A stretch of 64,000 nucleotides of DNA from Halomonas sp. HL-93 (GTDB taxonomy: Bacteria; Pseudomonadota; Gammaproteobacteria; Pseudomonadales; Halomonadaceae): contig NZ_LT593974.1 of NCBI RefSeq assembly GCF_900086985.1, positions 3,782,001-3,846,000 of the forward strand, given 5' to 3'. Under the pieces are notes generated by a model, which searched no databases, was not told the DNA's origin, and saw nothing but the letters and a program-made list of their open reading frames with translations. A program made the translations under genes and the position numbers. Positions 45,302-53,751 of the stretch are shown piece by piece. How positions within the stretch are numbered: position 1 is the first letter of the stretch; each line of letters starts with the position of its first letter.

Positions 45302-45359
45302 TATACAAAACTATTACAAAACGAGCTTCTTGTACATCAATATACGTCAGTCCTGTACG
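45302..45359. promoter_or_regulatory. Candidate LitR/CarH-type operator upstream of the FAD oxidoreductase
   Basis: Two adjacent 11-nt near-repeats (TATACAAAACT, ATTACAAAACG at 45302-45323) are followed by TTGTACA (45330-45336), TATACG (45341-45346) and CTGTACG (45353-45359). CarH-type MerR regulators bind tandem 11-bp repeats containing TnnACA, so this array is a plausible operator in the divergent region. The start codon of the downstream gene is only 20 nt away. Confidence 0.45.
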
Positions 45360-45378
45360 CCACATTGGGAAAACAGCC

Positions 45379-46440
45379 TTGAGACGCGATCATGACAGCA
45401 GCACCGTTGCCACGCCTTTTAACGTCGCTATTGTAGGCGCCGGCATCGCAGGGCTGGCCTGTGCCAATGCGCTGGCAGAGCAGGGCGTGGCGGTGACGCT
45501 GTTTGATAAAGCACGAGGCCCCGGCGGGCGGATGTCCACCAAGCGTCTTGAACAGGCCGATATAGATTTAGGCGCCCAGGCGTTCACCGCACGCGACCCG
45601 GCCTTCCAAAAAGCGCTGGCCTCCTGGATCGCTTTGGGACACGCCTCCCGCTGGCCGAACGTCAGCTATCAGGCTAGTCCAAACGGCTGGCAGCTGCATC
45701 ATGATTCCCAGCCTCGTTATACCGGTGCGCCCAAGATGAGCGCCCTTACTCGCCACCTAGCGAATACTTTTCAGACGCATCCTCGCAGCACGTTGCACTT
45801 TGCGATCCGCATTGAGCAGTTAAAACGTTTGCGCAACGGCTGGCAGCTCGTCGATACGCAGCGACGTTGGTCTGGGCCATATCAGCATGTTGTATTGACC
45901 ACCCCACCGCCGCAGACATTGCCGCTGGTGACCCCCTGGGATGGCGCGCTAACCGAAGCCTGCCACGCGCGTCCGCAACGCAGCTGCTGGGCAGCCTGGG
46001 CGATACTGGACGGGCCACTGCCGTTGCCGCCCGGTGGTGAGCACGGCTGGCAAATGGCCCACGTCGATCATCCTGCGCTGCGCCTGGTCTCACGCAACCA
46101 GACAAAACCGGGGCGCGAACATCAGCCCGAAAGTCTCAGTTTGATGGCGCATCTAGACTGGAGCGACAGCCACCTGGAAGATGACCCACAATCAATTGCC
46201 GACGCATTGTGGGCCGCCTTTAGATCACTTTTTCCTGCCGACACCACACTCCCCAAACGCATTGCCAGTGGTGCTCATCGTTGGCGATATGCCCAGCCAA
46301 GCACTGCCGATGACCAGCTATACCTATACAGCAACAGTGGCTTGGCGCTGTGCGGCGATAGCTTTACCCACAGCCGCGTGGAGTCGGCGTGGCGCTCAGG
46401 AACGTATCTAGCTCAAGCGCTAGTAGATCGGTCGGTCTGA
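45379..46440 (+). CDS. FAD-dependent oxidoreductase (renalase-like amine oxidase family)
   Basis: This is a 353-residue protein with the dinucleotide-binding GAGIAGLACANALAEQGVAV and the second glycine motif KARGPGGRMSTKR, a hallmark of renalase-like FAD enzymes often found near photolyase genes. The C-terminal LALCGDSFTHSRVESAWRSG closes the FAD site. The only usable start is TTG at 45379, preceded by GGGA. The enzyme reaction is unknown. A gap of 215 nt with TTGTAC motifs separates it from the MerR-type gene. Confidence 0.85.
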   Translation: MRRDHDSSTVATPFNVAIVGAGIAGLACANALAEQGVAVTLFDKARGPGGRMSTKRLEQADIDLGAQAFTARDPAFQKALASWIALGHASRWPNVSYQASPNGWQLHHDSQPRYTGAPKMSALTRHLANTFQTHPRSTLHFAIRIEQLKRLRNGWQLVDTQRRWSGPYQHVVLTTPPPQTLPLVTPWDGALTEACHARPQRSCWAAWAILDGPLPLPPGGEHGWQMAHVDHPALRLVSRNQTKPGREHQPESLSLMAHLDWSDSHLEDDPQSIADALWAAFRSLFPADTTLPKRIASGAHRWRYAQPSTADDQLYLYSNSGLALCGDSFTHSRVESAWRSGTYLAQALVDRSV

Positions 46441-46477
46441 GCGGGTCGCACATCAGCATGACGAATGCGCTGGATGC

Positions 46478-46510
46478 AAAGGTTGTACCTTTGGGCAACA
46501 AGTTGTACAA
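46478..46510. promoter_or_regulatory. Candidate operator upstream of the MerR/LitR-like gene
   Basis: AAAGGT-TGT-ACCTTT (46478-46492) is a perfect 6-bp-arm inverted repeat containing TTGTACC. Twenty nt downstream of that motif lies TTGTACAA (46503-46510), a perfect palindrome. The same TTGTAC element occurs upstream of the FAD oxidoreductase. Autoregulation by the downstream regulator is inferred. Confidence 0.45.
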
Positions 46511-46566
46511 AGGAACGTTAGTTATTCAAGATTGTTGATCAGTTAATTAGATATTAGGAAATTGCT

Positions 46567-46659
46567 ATGGATAGCAAACCATATCGCCCGCCGCAGCAAC
46601 CCACGATAGGCCCATGCGGCTTGGCTCCGCATACAACTAAGAGGCACTGGCGCCCATGA
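46567..46659 (+). CDS. Possible 30-residue leader peptide overlapping the regulator gene
   Basis: A 30-codon frame begins at ATG 46567 with an AGGA site about 9 nt upstream. It encodes MDSKPYRPPQQPTIGPCGLA and a further ten residues, and ends in a TGA that overlaps the ATG of the MerR-type gene (ATGA). The regulator itself has only a distant AAGAGG site, so translation through this small frame could feed its start. No family is recognised, and it may be chance. Confidence 0.3.
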   Translation: MDSKPYRPPQQPTIGPCGLAPHTTKRHWRP

Positions 46660-47576
46660 GCAATAAGGCGACCCACCCACCCGATACGCCCCTTTATCCG
46701 ATTCGGGAAGTTTCCCGCCTGACGGGTGTCAACTCAGTTACCTTGCGCGCTTGGGAGCGACGTTACGGGTTAATTCGCCCCCAACGCACGCCTAAAGGGC
46801 ACCGGCTATACGCACAGGATGACATCACACGCATTGAGCGTATTTTGCAGTGGCTCAACCGCGGCGTGCCGGTTAGCCAAGTGGCCGACCTGCTTGATCA
46901 GCCCGACACCGTGGATACCCCCGTTCCGGATGCCGGCGATTGGGTCAGCCAGCGCCAACAATTACAGGCGATAATCGAAGCGCTCGACTTGCCCAAGCTT
47001 GAAGCGTTCTATCACCAAAGCCTGGCGCTTTACCCATTGAGCACGGCCATTAACGAACTTTGGCAGCCGGTCGTGCTAACGCTGGAAGCTAAATGGGCGG
47101 CAGAGCCCGATGCCCTGGTCCGCCGTACCTTTGAAGCGTTTCTGCGCAGCCAAGTCGGCATCCGCCTGCATTATGCTAACCAAGCCACCCGCGGCCCGTT
47201 AATTCTGCTCAATGTCATGCCAGACGACCCAGGGCCGCTTTGGGTGTTGATGGCGGCGCTCATGGCCAGCGAGCAAGGCTACCGTGTGCAGCTTCTGGAT
47301 CATTCACTACCGCTTGAAGATCTTCCCCAGGCCGTTGCGCGGCTACACTCGTCAATGGTTTTACTATCCAGCGGCCAGCGGGAAGACGATCACTATATCC
47401 GCCAGGCACTGCCCGATGCCGCAGCAGCGCTGAACGTGCCCATTGGGGTGTGCGGCGAGGTCGCAAGGCTACGCGACGCCGACCTGCGCGGCACCCCGGT
47501 CCACATGCTGGGCGATGATTTGCCCCAAGCGATCGCCCGCTTGCGGCCGTTATTACGCGAATCAGGCGTGCTTTGA
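46656..47576 (+). CDS. MerR-family regulator of the LitR/CarH type lacking cobalamin ligands
   Basis: This is a 306-residue protein. Residues 14-80 form a MerR winged helix (IREVSRLTGVNSVTLRAWER). Residues 100-175 align with the four-helix cobalamin-binding-2 domain, and residues 178-300 with a Rossmann B12-binding domain. The CarH motif W-x9-E-H is here W147-x9-R157-T158, and the E-x-H-x-x-G motif is D191-P-G193-P-L-W196. Both cobalt-ligand histidines are therefore absent by my alignment. Such B12-free LitR homologues in Pseudomonas take their light signal from a separate LOV protein. It precedes the photolyase by 68 nt and likely controls the cluster. Confidence 0.85.
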   Translation: MSNKATHPPDTPLYPIREVSRLTGVNSVTLRAWERRYGLIRPQRTPKGHRLYAQDDITRIERILQWLNRGVPVSQVADLLDQPDTVDTPVPDAGDWVSQRQQLQAIIEALDLPKLEAFYHQSLALYPLSTAINELWQPVVLTLEAKWAAEPDALVRRTFEAFLRSQVGIRLHYANQATRGPLILLNVMPDDPGPLWVLMAALMASEQGYRVQLLDHSLPLEDLPQAVARLHSSMVLLSSGQREDDHYIRQALPDAAAALNVPIGVCGEVARLRDADLRGTPVHMLGDDLPQAIARLRPLLRESGVL

Positions 47577-47592
47577 TAAAACCACCCTGACA

Positions 47593-47610
47593 CCACCGCT
47601 GCGGCGGTGG
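47593..47610 (+). other. GC hairpin between the regulator and photolyase genes
   Basis: CCACCGC / GCGGTGG is a perfect 7-bp stem with a TGCG loop, 17 nt after the regulator stop codon and 35 nt before phr. No T-run follows, so transcription probably continues into phr with possible attenuation. Confidence 0.4.
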
Positions 47611-47644
47611 CCATCCGCTTGTTAATCGCCCCGCAGGAGTGCCC

Positions 47645-49057
47645 ATGTCACGACAGTTGGTTTGGCTGCGCAGCGACCTGCGTATCTACGATAACACCGC
47701 GCTGGCTGCCGCCGCGGCGAAAGGGCCGGTAGTCGCCGTATTTCTTCGCTCGGTTGCCCAATGGCAGGCACATGGCCACGGCATCAATAAGATCGACTTT
47801 TGGATGCGTAGCGTCACTGCCCTGAAAGAGGCGCTAGATGGCCTCAATATTCCGCTACTGCACCGCGATATCGATTCTTTTGACGACGCCCCCGCCGCCT
47901 TGCTGGACGTTGCCCGCGAGCATCAAATTGAGCAGTTGCACTTCAATCATGAGTATCCGCTTAATGAACAGCGGCGCGACGCAGCGGTACTTGACGCATG
48001 TAAGCAAGCAGGGATGGCCGCACACGGCTACCATGATGCAGTCGCCTTTGCGCCGGGAACGCTACTGACCGGCAAGGGCGATTATTACGGCGTGTTCACA
48101 CCGTTTGCCAAGGCTTGGCACAAGCAGATCACCCAAGAGCAATTGGCGATACGCGACACACCAGAGGCCCAATCGCCACTGGATATACTAAGCGACCCGC
48201 TGCCCGCACTGCCTGAGTTCGGCGAATCTGCCATTGACGGTCATCAATGGCCCGCGGGCGAGCAGGCTGCCAGTGACCGTCTGGAACGGTTTTTACGCTT
48301 CCGCGGACGCCACTACAACGATCAGCGGGATGTCCCCAAGGTGCGTGGCACCAGCGAGCTTTCACCCTACTTGGCGCTGGGGGTGATGTCCTACCGCCAA
48401 TGTATGCAAGCCGTTATGAGTGAGAATGGCGGGCACTTAGCCGATGGCGATAAGGGGTTAACTACCTGGGTGAGTGAACTTATCTGGCGGGAGTTTTATC
48501 AGCACGTTGCGGTAGGCTTTCCACAGGTTTGCCGCTACCAGCCGTTTCAATCATATACACAACAGCTCGTCTGGCGCGATGACGAAGAAGGCTTTCAAGC
48601 CTGGTGCGAAGGGCGCACCGGCTATCCACTGGTCGACGCTGCCATGCGCCAGTTGGTCACTACCGGCTGGATGCACAATCGCCTGCGTATGGTGACAGCG
48701 ATGTTTTTAAGCAAGCACTTGCTGATCGACTGGCGCCGCGGTGAAGCGTTTTTCCTGCGCCACCTGGTAGACGGCGAGTTTTGCGCCAACAACGGCGGCT
48801 GGCAATGGGCCGCCTCCACTGGCACCGACGCGGCGCCGTATTTTCGCATTTTCAACCCCACCACCCAATCCTCGCGTTTCGACCCGGACGGCGAGTTTAT
48901 TGCTCACTGGTTACCCGAACTTGCCATCTTGCCAGCCAAGGCTCGCCATGCACCCCCTCGCGATTTACTTACCCAACTGGACTATCCTGCCCCGATAGTT
49001 GATCACAAAGCGGCGCGTCAGCGGGCGCTGGATGCTTTTAAGGCGCTGTCGAACTGA
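47645..49057 (+). CDS. phrB: Deoxyribodipyrimidine photolyase (class I CPD type)
   Basis: Photolyase uses blue light and FADH to split cyclobutane pyrimidine dimers. The 470-residue protein (E. coli 472) has the N-terminal antenna domain (LVWLRSDLRIYDNTAL) and the C-terminal FAD domain with RGTSELSPYLALGVMS, ELIWREFYQH, and the signature WQWAASTGTDAAPYFRIFNP. The start at 47645 has an AGGAG site; a GTG two codons earlier is less likely. It lies between the light-type regulator and the lipid-modification genes. Confidence 0.95.
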   Translation: MSRQLVWLRSDLRIYDNTALAAAAAKGPVVAVFLRSVAQWQAHGHGINKIDFWMRSVTALKEALDGLNIPLLHRDIDSFDDAPAALLDVAREHQIEQLHFNHEYPLNEQRRDAAVLDACKQAGMAAHGYHDAVAFAPGTLLTGKGDYYGVFTPFAKAWHKQITQEQLAIRDTPEAQSPLDILSDPLPALPEFGESAIDGHQWPAGEQAASDRLERFLRFRGRHYNDQRDVPKVRGTSELSPYLALGVMSYRQCMQAVMSENGGHLADGDKGLTTWVSELIWREFYQHVAVGFPQVCRYQPFQSYTQQLVWRDDEEGFQAWCEGRTGYPLVDAAMRQLVTTGWMHNRLRMVTAMFLSKHLLIDWRRGEAFFLRHLVDGEFCANNGGWQWAASTGTDAAPYFRIFNPTTQSSRFDPDGEFIAHWLPELAILPAKARHAPPRDLLTQLDYPAPIVDHKAARQRALDAFKALSN

Positions 49058-49102
49058 CGCAGCGTTAACCACTTACCTGCCTAATCGTTCTCGGGAGTCG
49101 TC

Positions 49103-49534
49103 ATGTCACAGGACAAGGCACTAGAAAATTTTTGCGCCTTTTTTAATAAACTAGACAATACCTGTACAGAAAAGCTATACGAGGTATATACTGAGGACAT
49201 TGTTTTCAGTGACCCGCTGCATCGCATTGAGGGACAGCGTGCGCTTCAGCGCTATTTTGCGGCGATGTACGAAAACGTCGAGCACTGCCAATTTGTTTAT
49301 CACACGCGCCAGCGCCAAGGCAGCCAAGCGTTTGTTACCTGGACAATGACCTTTGCACATTCACGCTTGGCAGGCGGGCGTCCTATCGAGGTTGATGGCT
49401 GCAGTGCTTTAACGTTTGCCGACGATGGCCGTGTTTCACTGCATCGCGACTACTTCGATGCCGGCGCCATGCTGTATGAGCACCTGCCGCTGATGGGCCG
49501 CGTCATTCGTTGGTTAAAGCAGCGCCTAGATTAA
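49103..49534 (+). CDS. SnoaL-like / NTF2-fold protein
   Basis: This is a 143-residue protein of the NTF2-like superfamily (KLYEVYTEDIVFSDPLHRIE, ALTFADDGRVSLHRDYFDAG). Proteins of this type sit beside the SDR and flavin oxidase in photo-oxidative stress clusters of Pseudomonas and other proteobacteria. The catalytic role is unknown. It lies 45 nt after phr and 59 nt before the SDR gene. Confidence 0.85.
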   Translation: MSQDKALENFCAFFNKLDNTCTEKLYEVYTEDIVFSDPLHRIEGQRALQRYFAAMYENVEHCQFVYHTRQRQGSQAFVTWTMTFAHSRLAGGRPIEVDGCSALTFADDGRVSLHRDYFDAGAMLYEHLPLMGRVIRWLKQRLD

Positions 49535-49593
49535 CGATCCCCTTGCTTCGCACGCCTGATGTCGTGCCTGCAGGGCGCCACAGGAGAAGCACG

Positions 49594-50376
49594 ATGAGCA
49601 CATGGACGACGCCCCAGCGCATCTGGCTGACAGGGGCGACCTCTGGCATCGGAGAAGCACTGGCCAAAAAACTCATTGCCCAGGGCCACCAGGTGGTGCT
49701 TAGTGCTCGCAACCAGCAGGCACTGGACACCCTTTGCAACGGCCACCCTAATGCCTATCCACTGCCGCTTGATGTGAGCGACCGCCAGGCCGTACTGGCT
49801 GCGGGGGAGCAGATTGGTGAGCAGTTGGGCGCGCTTGACCTTGCCCTGTTTAACGCTGGCACTTGCGAATACCTGAATGCACAACAGTTTGATATGGACC
49901 TGATCGAGCGGGTGTTGACGCCCAACCTGTTCGGCACCCTGTATGGGGTGGAAGCCGCGCTACCTTTACTGCGATCGGCGCGCCGGGAAGGCAAACCCGC
50001 CCGGCTTGCCGCCACCTCAAGCGCTTCGGCCTACCTGCCACTGCCACGCGCCGAAGCCTATGGAGCCTCTAAAGCCGCCGTCAGCTACTTCCTGGAATCG
50101 CTGCGCCTTGACCTCGACCAGGAGGGCATTGATGTCAGCCTAATCCACCCTGGGTTCGTCAAAACCCCCTTAACTGAACGCAACGACTTTCCCATGCCCA
50201 TGCAGGTCAGCGCTGACGCCGCCGCCGACGCTATTATCGAAGGTTTGGTAAAGGGCCGGTTAGATATTCACTTTCCGCGACGATTTACCTACATCGTCAA
50301 GTTTTTGGGCATTTTACCGCCCGCCCTGCGCCGCCGAATTGGTCTGCGCATGACACGCAAGCAAGAGGCTTCTTGA
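49594..50376 (+). CDS. Short-chain dehydrogenase/reductase (classical SDR)
   Basis: This is a 260-residue SDR from the ATG at 49594 (AGGAGA upstream; the ORF extension into the previous gene is rejected). It has the cofactor motif TGATSGIGEALAKK, NAG in LFNAGTCEY, the catalytic serine in ATSSASAYLPL, and the catalytic pair in YGASKAA. It presumably reduces or oxidises a lipid-linked or small carbonyl with NAD(P)H. Its stop codon overlaps the next gene start by one base (TGATG). Confidence 0.9.
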   Translation: MSTWTTPQRIWLTGATSGIGEALAKKLIAQGHQVVLSARNQQALDTLCNGHPNAYPLPLDVSDRQAVLAAGEQIGEQLGALDLALFNAGTCEYLNAQQFDMDLIERVLTPNLFGTLYGVEAALPLLRSARREGKPARLAATSSASAYLPLPRAEAYGASKAAVSYFLESLRLDLDQEGIDVSLIHPGFVKTPLTERNDFPMPMQVSADAAADAIIEGLVKGRLDIHFPRRFTYIVKFLGILPPALRRRIGLRMTRKQEAS

Positions 50377-51725
50377 TGAGTAACGCGGCGTCTCAGCGCA
50401 TCGCCATTATCGGCAGCGGCATCAGCGGCATGGCGGCCGGGTGGTATCTCTCTGCCCAGCACGAGGTCACGCTGTTCGAAGCCAACGCACGGCTGGGCGG
50501 ACACACCGCGACCATGGATATCGAGGTTGCCGGTAACGCTTACGCCATCGACACCGGCTTTATCGTTTTCAACGATTGGACCTATCCACACTTTCAGAGC
50601 CTGCTGGAGTCGCTCGGCGTGCCCAGTCAAGCCACCGAAATGAGCTTTTCGGTGCATGAAACCAGCGTGGATTTCGAATACAACGGGCATACCTTGACCT
50701 CGCTGTTCGCCCAGCGGCGCAACGTGCTCAACCCTGCCTTTTACCGCCTGCTTGCCGATATCATGCGCTTCAACAAGCAAGCGACGCGTGACTTGGAGAA
50801 CGAGCGTCTGCCCAAGGACATGACCCTTGGAGACTACCTGGACCGTCACGGTTATGGTCAGACCTTCCAGCGACGCTACCTGCTGCCCATGGGAGCCGCC
50901 ATCTGGTCGGCAAGCATAGGTGACTTGCGCGCCTTTCCGCTGACCTTTTTTGTACGCTTTTTCCGCAATCATGGCCTGCTATCGGTTAACCATCGGCCGC
51001 AGTGGTACACCCTGGTGGGTGGCTCGCGCCGCTATATCCCAGCACTCACCGCGCCTTATGCCGATCGCATTCATCTCAATACGCCGGTTACCCGGATAGA
51101 GCGCCACGCCACAGGGGTTATGCTCACGACGCCTGAAGGCACCCAGCGTTTTGATCACGTAGTACTGGCCTGCCATGCCGACCAGGCGCTAGCTATGCTC
51201 GGCGACGCCACGCCGATGGAAACCGAGATCCTAGGCGCGATGCCTTATCAGGATAACGAGGTGGTATTACACACTGACACCTCGTTGCTGCCGCGTCGCC
51301 GACGCGCCTGGGCCAGTTGGAACTACCGCCTTGATGGCCGCGGTGCCAATGAGCGGGTGTCGGTGACCTACAACATGAATATTCTCCAGCGGCTGGAAAG
51401 CGACACCACGTTCTGTGTCACGCTAAACGACTCACAGAACATCGACCCGGCCAAGATCCTGGGTCGCTACACCTACGCCCACCCGCAGTTCACCCTGGCC
51501 GGGCAGGCCGCACAACAGCGCCACGCCGAGATTTCATCACCCACCCGACGCACGCACTTTTGCGGGGCTTACTGGCGCAACGGTTTTCATGAAGACGGGG
51601 TGTGGAGCGCGCTGCGCGTTGCCCGTTCACTGGGTTGCGATGAAGCACAAAGCCCCCCCAGCGCGCCCACGGCCCTTCCCACCACGGAACTGTTTGATGC
51701 CTATCAAGGGAGTGACGCGGGATGA
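50376..51725 (+). CDS. FAD-dependent amine oxidase-like protein of the DUF1365/Cfa cluster
   Basis: This 449-residue protein begins with an FAD-binding motif (IIGSGISGMAAGWYLSAQ) and the glycine motif EANARLGGHTATM. Conserved regions include IDTGFIVFNDWTYPHF and, near the end, THFCGAYWRNGFHEDGVWSA. Homologues sit with a Cfa-like methyltransferase and DUF1365 in many proteobacteria and take part in oxidative modification of membrane fatty acids. It overlaps both neighbours (1 nt upstream, 4 nt downstream), so the genes form one operon. Confidence 0.9.
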   Translation: MSNAASQRIAIIGSGISGMAAGWYLSAQHEVTLFEANARLGGHTATMDIEVAGNAYAIDTGFIVFNDWTYPHFQSLLESLGVPSQATEMSFSVHETSVDFEYNGHTLTSLFAQRRNVLNPAFYRLLADIMRFNKQATRDLENERLPKDMTLGDYLDRHGYGQTFQRRYLLPMGAAIWSASIGDLRAFPLTFFVRFFRNHGLLSVNHRPQWYTLVGGSRRYIPALTAPYADRIHLNTPVTRIERHATGVMLTTPEGTQRFDHVVLACHADQALAMLGDATPMETEILGAMPYQDNEVVLHTDTSLLPRRRRAWASWNYRLDGRGANERVSVTYNMNILQRLESDTTFCVTLNDSQNIDPAKILGRYTYAHPQFTLAGQAAQQRHAEISSPTRRTHFCGAYWRNGFHEDGVWSALRVARSLGCDEAQSPPSAPTALPTTELFDAYQGSDAG

Positions 51726-52486
51726 ACACAAGGCCCCATTCGCGTATCTATCGCGGCACGCTGCGCCACCGTCGTTTCACACCGCGCGCGCATGCGTTTA
51801 ATTACCAGTTGTGGATGGCCTGGTTGGATCTGGACGAACTGCCGGGGCTATTTGACCGTGTGCCAGGGTTTAGCGCGCGCGGCCCGGCCCTGGCTCGCTT
51901 TCGCCGCGAAGACTACCTCGGCCCCACTGATCGCCCGCTGGCCACCGCCGTACGCGAGGAGCTGACACGCCAATTGGGCAGCGCCCCCGAGGGTCGCATC
52001 TGCGTACTCACACAGTTGCGTACGCTGGGCGCCATGTTCAACCCACTGTCGATGTACTACGCCTACGACCGCGAAGGCCAGCTAGCGGCGGTACTCGGCG
52101 AAGTCACCAACATGCCCTGGCGAGAGCGCACCTGTTACGCCTGCCGTGTCGATGCGAAGCGCCATAGCCACCACGCAACTTTCGACAAAGCCATGCACGT
52201 CTCGCCGTTCAACCCCATGGACATGACCTATCGCTGGCGATTTAACACGCCGAGCGACCAGCTGTTACTGCACATGGAAAACTGGCAACACGGCCAACGC
52301 CATTTCGACGCCACTTTAACTCTGGAAGCAGCTCCCGCCACCCCCAAGGTGCTGTTAACGACGCTCATGCGCCAGCCATGGATAAGCCTGAAAACGGTTG
52401 CCGGCATTCATTTTGAGGCATTGCGGCTATGGCTGAAGCGCGTGCCCGTTTATAACCACCCCAAGCGCAAGGAGACCTCGAAATGA
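51722..52486 (+). CDS. DUF1365 family protein
   Basis: This is a 254-residue protein of the DUF1365 family: IYRGTLRHRRFTPRAHAFNY at the N-terminus, then LTQLRTLGAMFNPLSMYYAY and FDKAMHVSPFNPMDMTYRWR. The biochemical activity is not established, but the gene nearly always accompanies the flavin oxidase and Cfa-like genes. It overlaps both by 4 nt (ATGA at each side). Confidence 0.9.
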   Translation: MNTRPHSRIYRGTLRHRRFTPRAHAFNYQLWMAWLDLDELPGLFDRVPGFSARGPALARFRREDYLGPTDRPLATAVREELTRQLGSAPEGRICVLTQLRTLGAMFNPLSMYYAYDREGQLAAVLGEVTNMPWRERTCYACRVDAKRHSHHATFDKAMHVSPFNPMDMTYRWRFNTPSDQLLLHMENWQHGQRHFDATLTLEAAPATPKVLLTTLMRQPWISLKTVAGIHFEALRLWLKRVPVYNHPKRKETSK

Positions 52487-53751
52487 CGACCCTGCGTTCC
52501 ACGCCGCCTAATATTCAACCCGCACCCCAGGGCCGTCTTACTCGTTGGCTGAAAAAGCGCTTGATTGCTCAACTGGATGCATTTACCGGCGGCAACATCA
52601 CCTTGATCGAAGGCAACCAGTGCCATCACCTGGGTCAAGGCGGTGATCTGCATGTGACGGTGGTCATCCGCCATGCGCGGGCCTGGAAGCGACTGGCCTT
52701 TGGCGGCACCGTTGGCGCCGCCGAGTCGTACATGGACAACGACTGGGATGCCGATGATCTCGTCGCCCTGGTACGGCTATTTGCGGTTAATTTAGACCAG
52801 GTCAATGGCAATCTGGAGAATGGCAGTGCGCGCGCGACGCGCTGGTTGATGGGCTGGGCCTACCGCTTTCAGCGCAACAGCCTGACCGGCTCCAAACGCA
52901 ATATCGCCGCTCACTACGATATTGGCAACGACCTGTTTGCCACCTTTCTCGACCAGCACCACTGGATGTACTCCAGCGCCGTTTTCCCCTATCCGGACGC
53001 CAGCCTGGAAGAGGCCTCAACGTATAAACTCGACATCATGCTCGATAAACTCGACGTGCAATCCGAGCATCATTTGCTCGAAATTGGCACAGGCTGGGGC
53101 GGGCTTGCCATCCATGCGGCCAAAACCCGAGGCTGTCGGGTGACGACTACCACGATTTCCGAAGAACAATATGCCTACACCGCTAATCGTATTCAGGAAG
53201 AAGGACTGGAAGCGCAAATTACGCTGCTGAAGCAAGACTACCGCGAGCTAACCGGCCGTTTTGACCGGTTAATCTCCATTGAAATGATTGAAGCCGTTGG
53301 CCATCAATACCTCGATACCTACCTGCACAAAGTTGACAGCCTGCTGACCCATGACGGCCAGGCCATGCTCCAGGCAATCACCATTCGCGACCAGCGCTTT
53401 GAAGAAGCCAAACGCGATATGGATTTCATCAAACGCTATATTTTCCCTGGTGGTTTTTTACCTTCCCACCACGCCATTGCCAGCAGCTTGATGCGCAAGA
53501 CCTCGCTAAATATGGTGTCGCTGGATGAAATAGGCCAGCATTACGCCCGCACTCTGCGCGAATGGCGACACCGCTTCGAGGCCCACTTAGAGCATATTCA
53601 CACGCTGGGCTATGACGAGCGCTTTATTCGCATGTGGCGCTACTACCTCTGCTATTGCGAGGGTGGCTTCCTTGAGCGCTCAATCGGCACCTGCCACTTG
53701 CTGTTGGCCAAGCCAGCAGCCAAGCTGGTGCCCCTGACCGGAGCGCTGTAA
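52483..53751 (+). CDS. Cfa-like SAM-dependent fatty-acid methyltransferase (probably not a true cyclopropane synthase)
   Basis: This is a 422-residue protein of the cyclopropane-fatty-acyl-phospholipid synthase family. The SAM-binding site LLEIGTGWGGLAIHAA and the substrate region YIFPGGFLPSHHAIA are visible. By my alignment the residues that hold bicarbonate in E. coli Cfa are changed: Cys139 is Ser165 (MYSSAVF) and His266 is Gln297 (MLQAIT), while Glu239 is kept (Glu270). It may therefore methylate unsaturated lipids without ring closure, as proposed for enzymes in furan fatty acid pathways. It overlaps neighbours by 4 and 1 nt. Confidence 0.88.
   Translation: MTTLRSTPPNIQPAPQGRLTRWLKKRLIAQLDAFTGGNITLIEGNQCHHLGQGGDLHVTVVIRHARAWKRLAFGGTVGAAESYMDNDWDADDLVALVRLFAVNLDQVNGNLENGSARATRWLMGWAYRFQRNSLTGSKRNIAAHYDIGNDLFATFLDQHHWMYSSAVFPYPDASLEEASTYKLDIMLDKLDVQSEHHLLEIGTGWGGLAIHAAKTRGCRVTTTTISEEQYAYTANRIQEEGLEAQITLLKQDYRELTGRFDRLISIEMIEAVGHQYLDTYLHKVDSLLTHDGQAMLQAITIRDQRFEEAKRDMDFIKRYIFPGGFLPSHHAIASSLMRKTSLNMVSLDEIGQHYARTLREWRHRFEAHLEHIHTLGYDERFIRMWRYYLCYCEGGFLERSIGTCHLLLAKPAAKLVPLTGAL

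Noticed and set aside
47593..47610. Terminator between the MerR-type gene and phr
   Set aside because: The stem is good but no T-run follows, so it is listed only as a hairpin.
49510..49593. 28-codon N-terminal extension of the SDR
   Set aside because: It overlaps the 3' end of the SnoaL-like gene; AGGAGA lies directly before the ATG at 49594.
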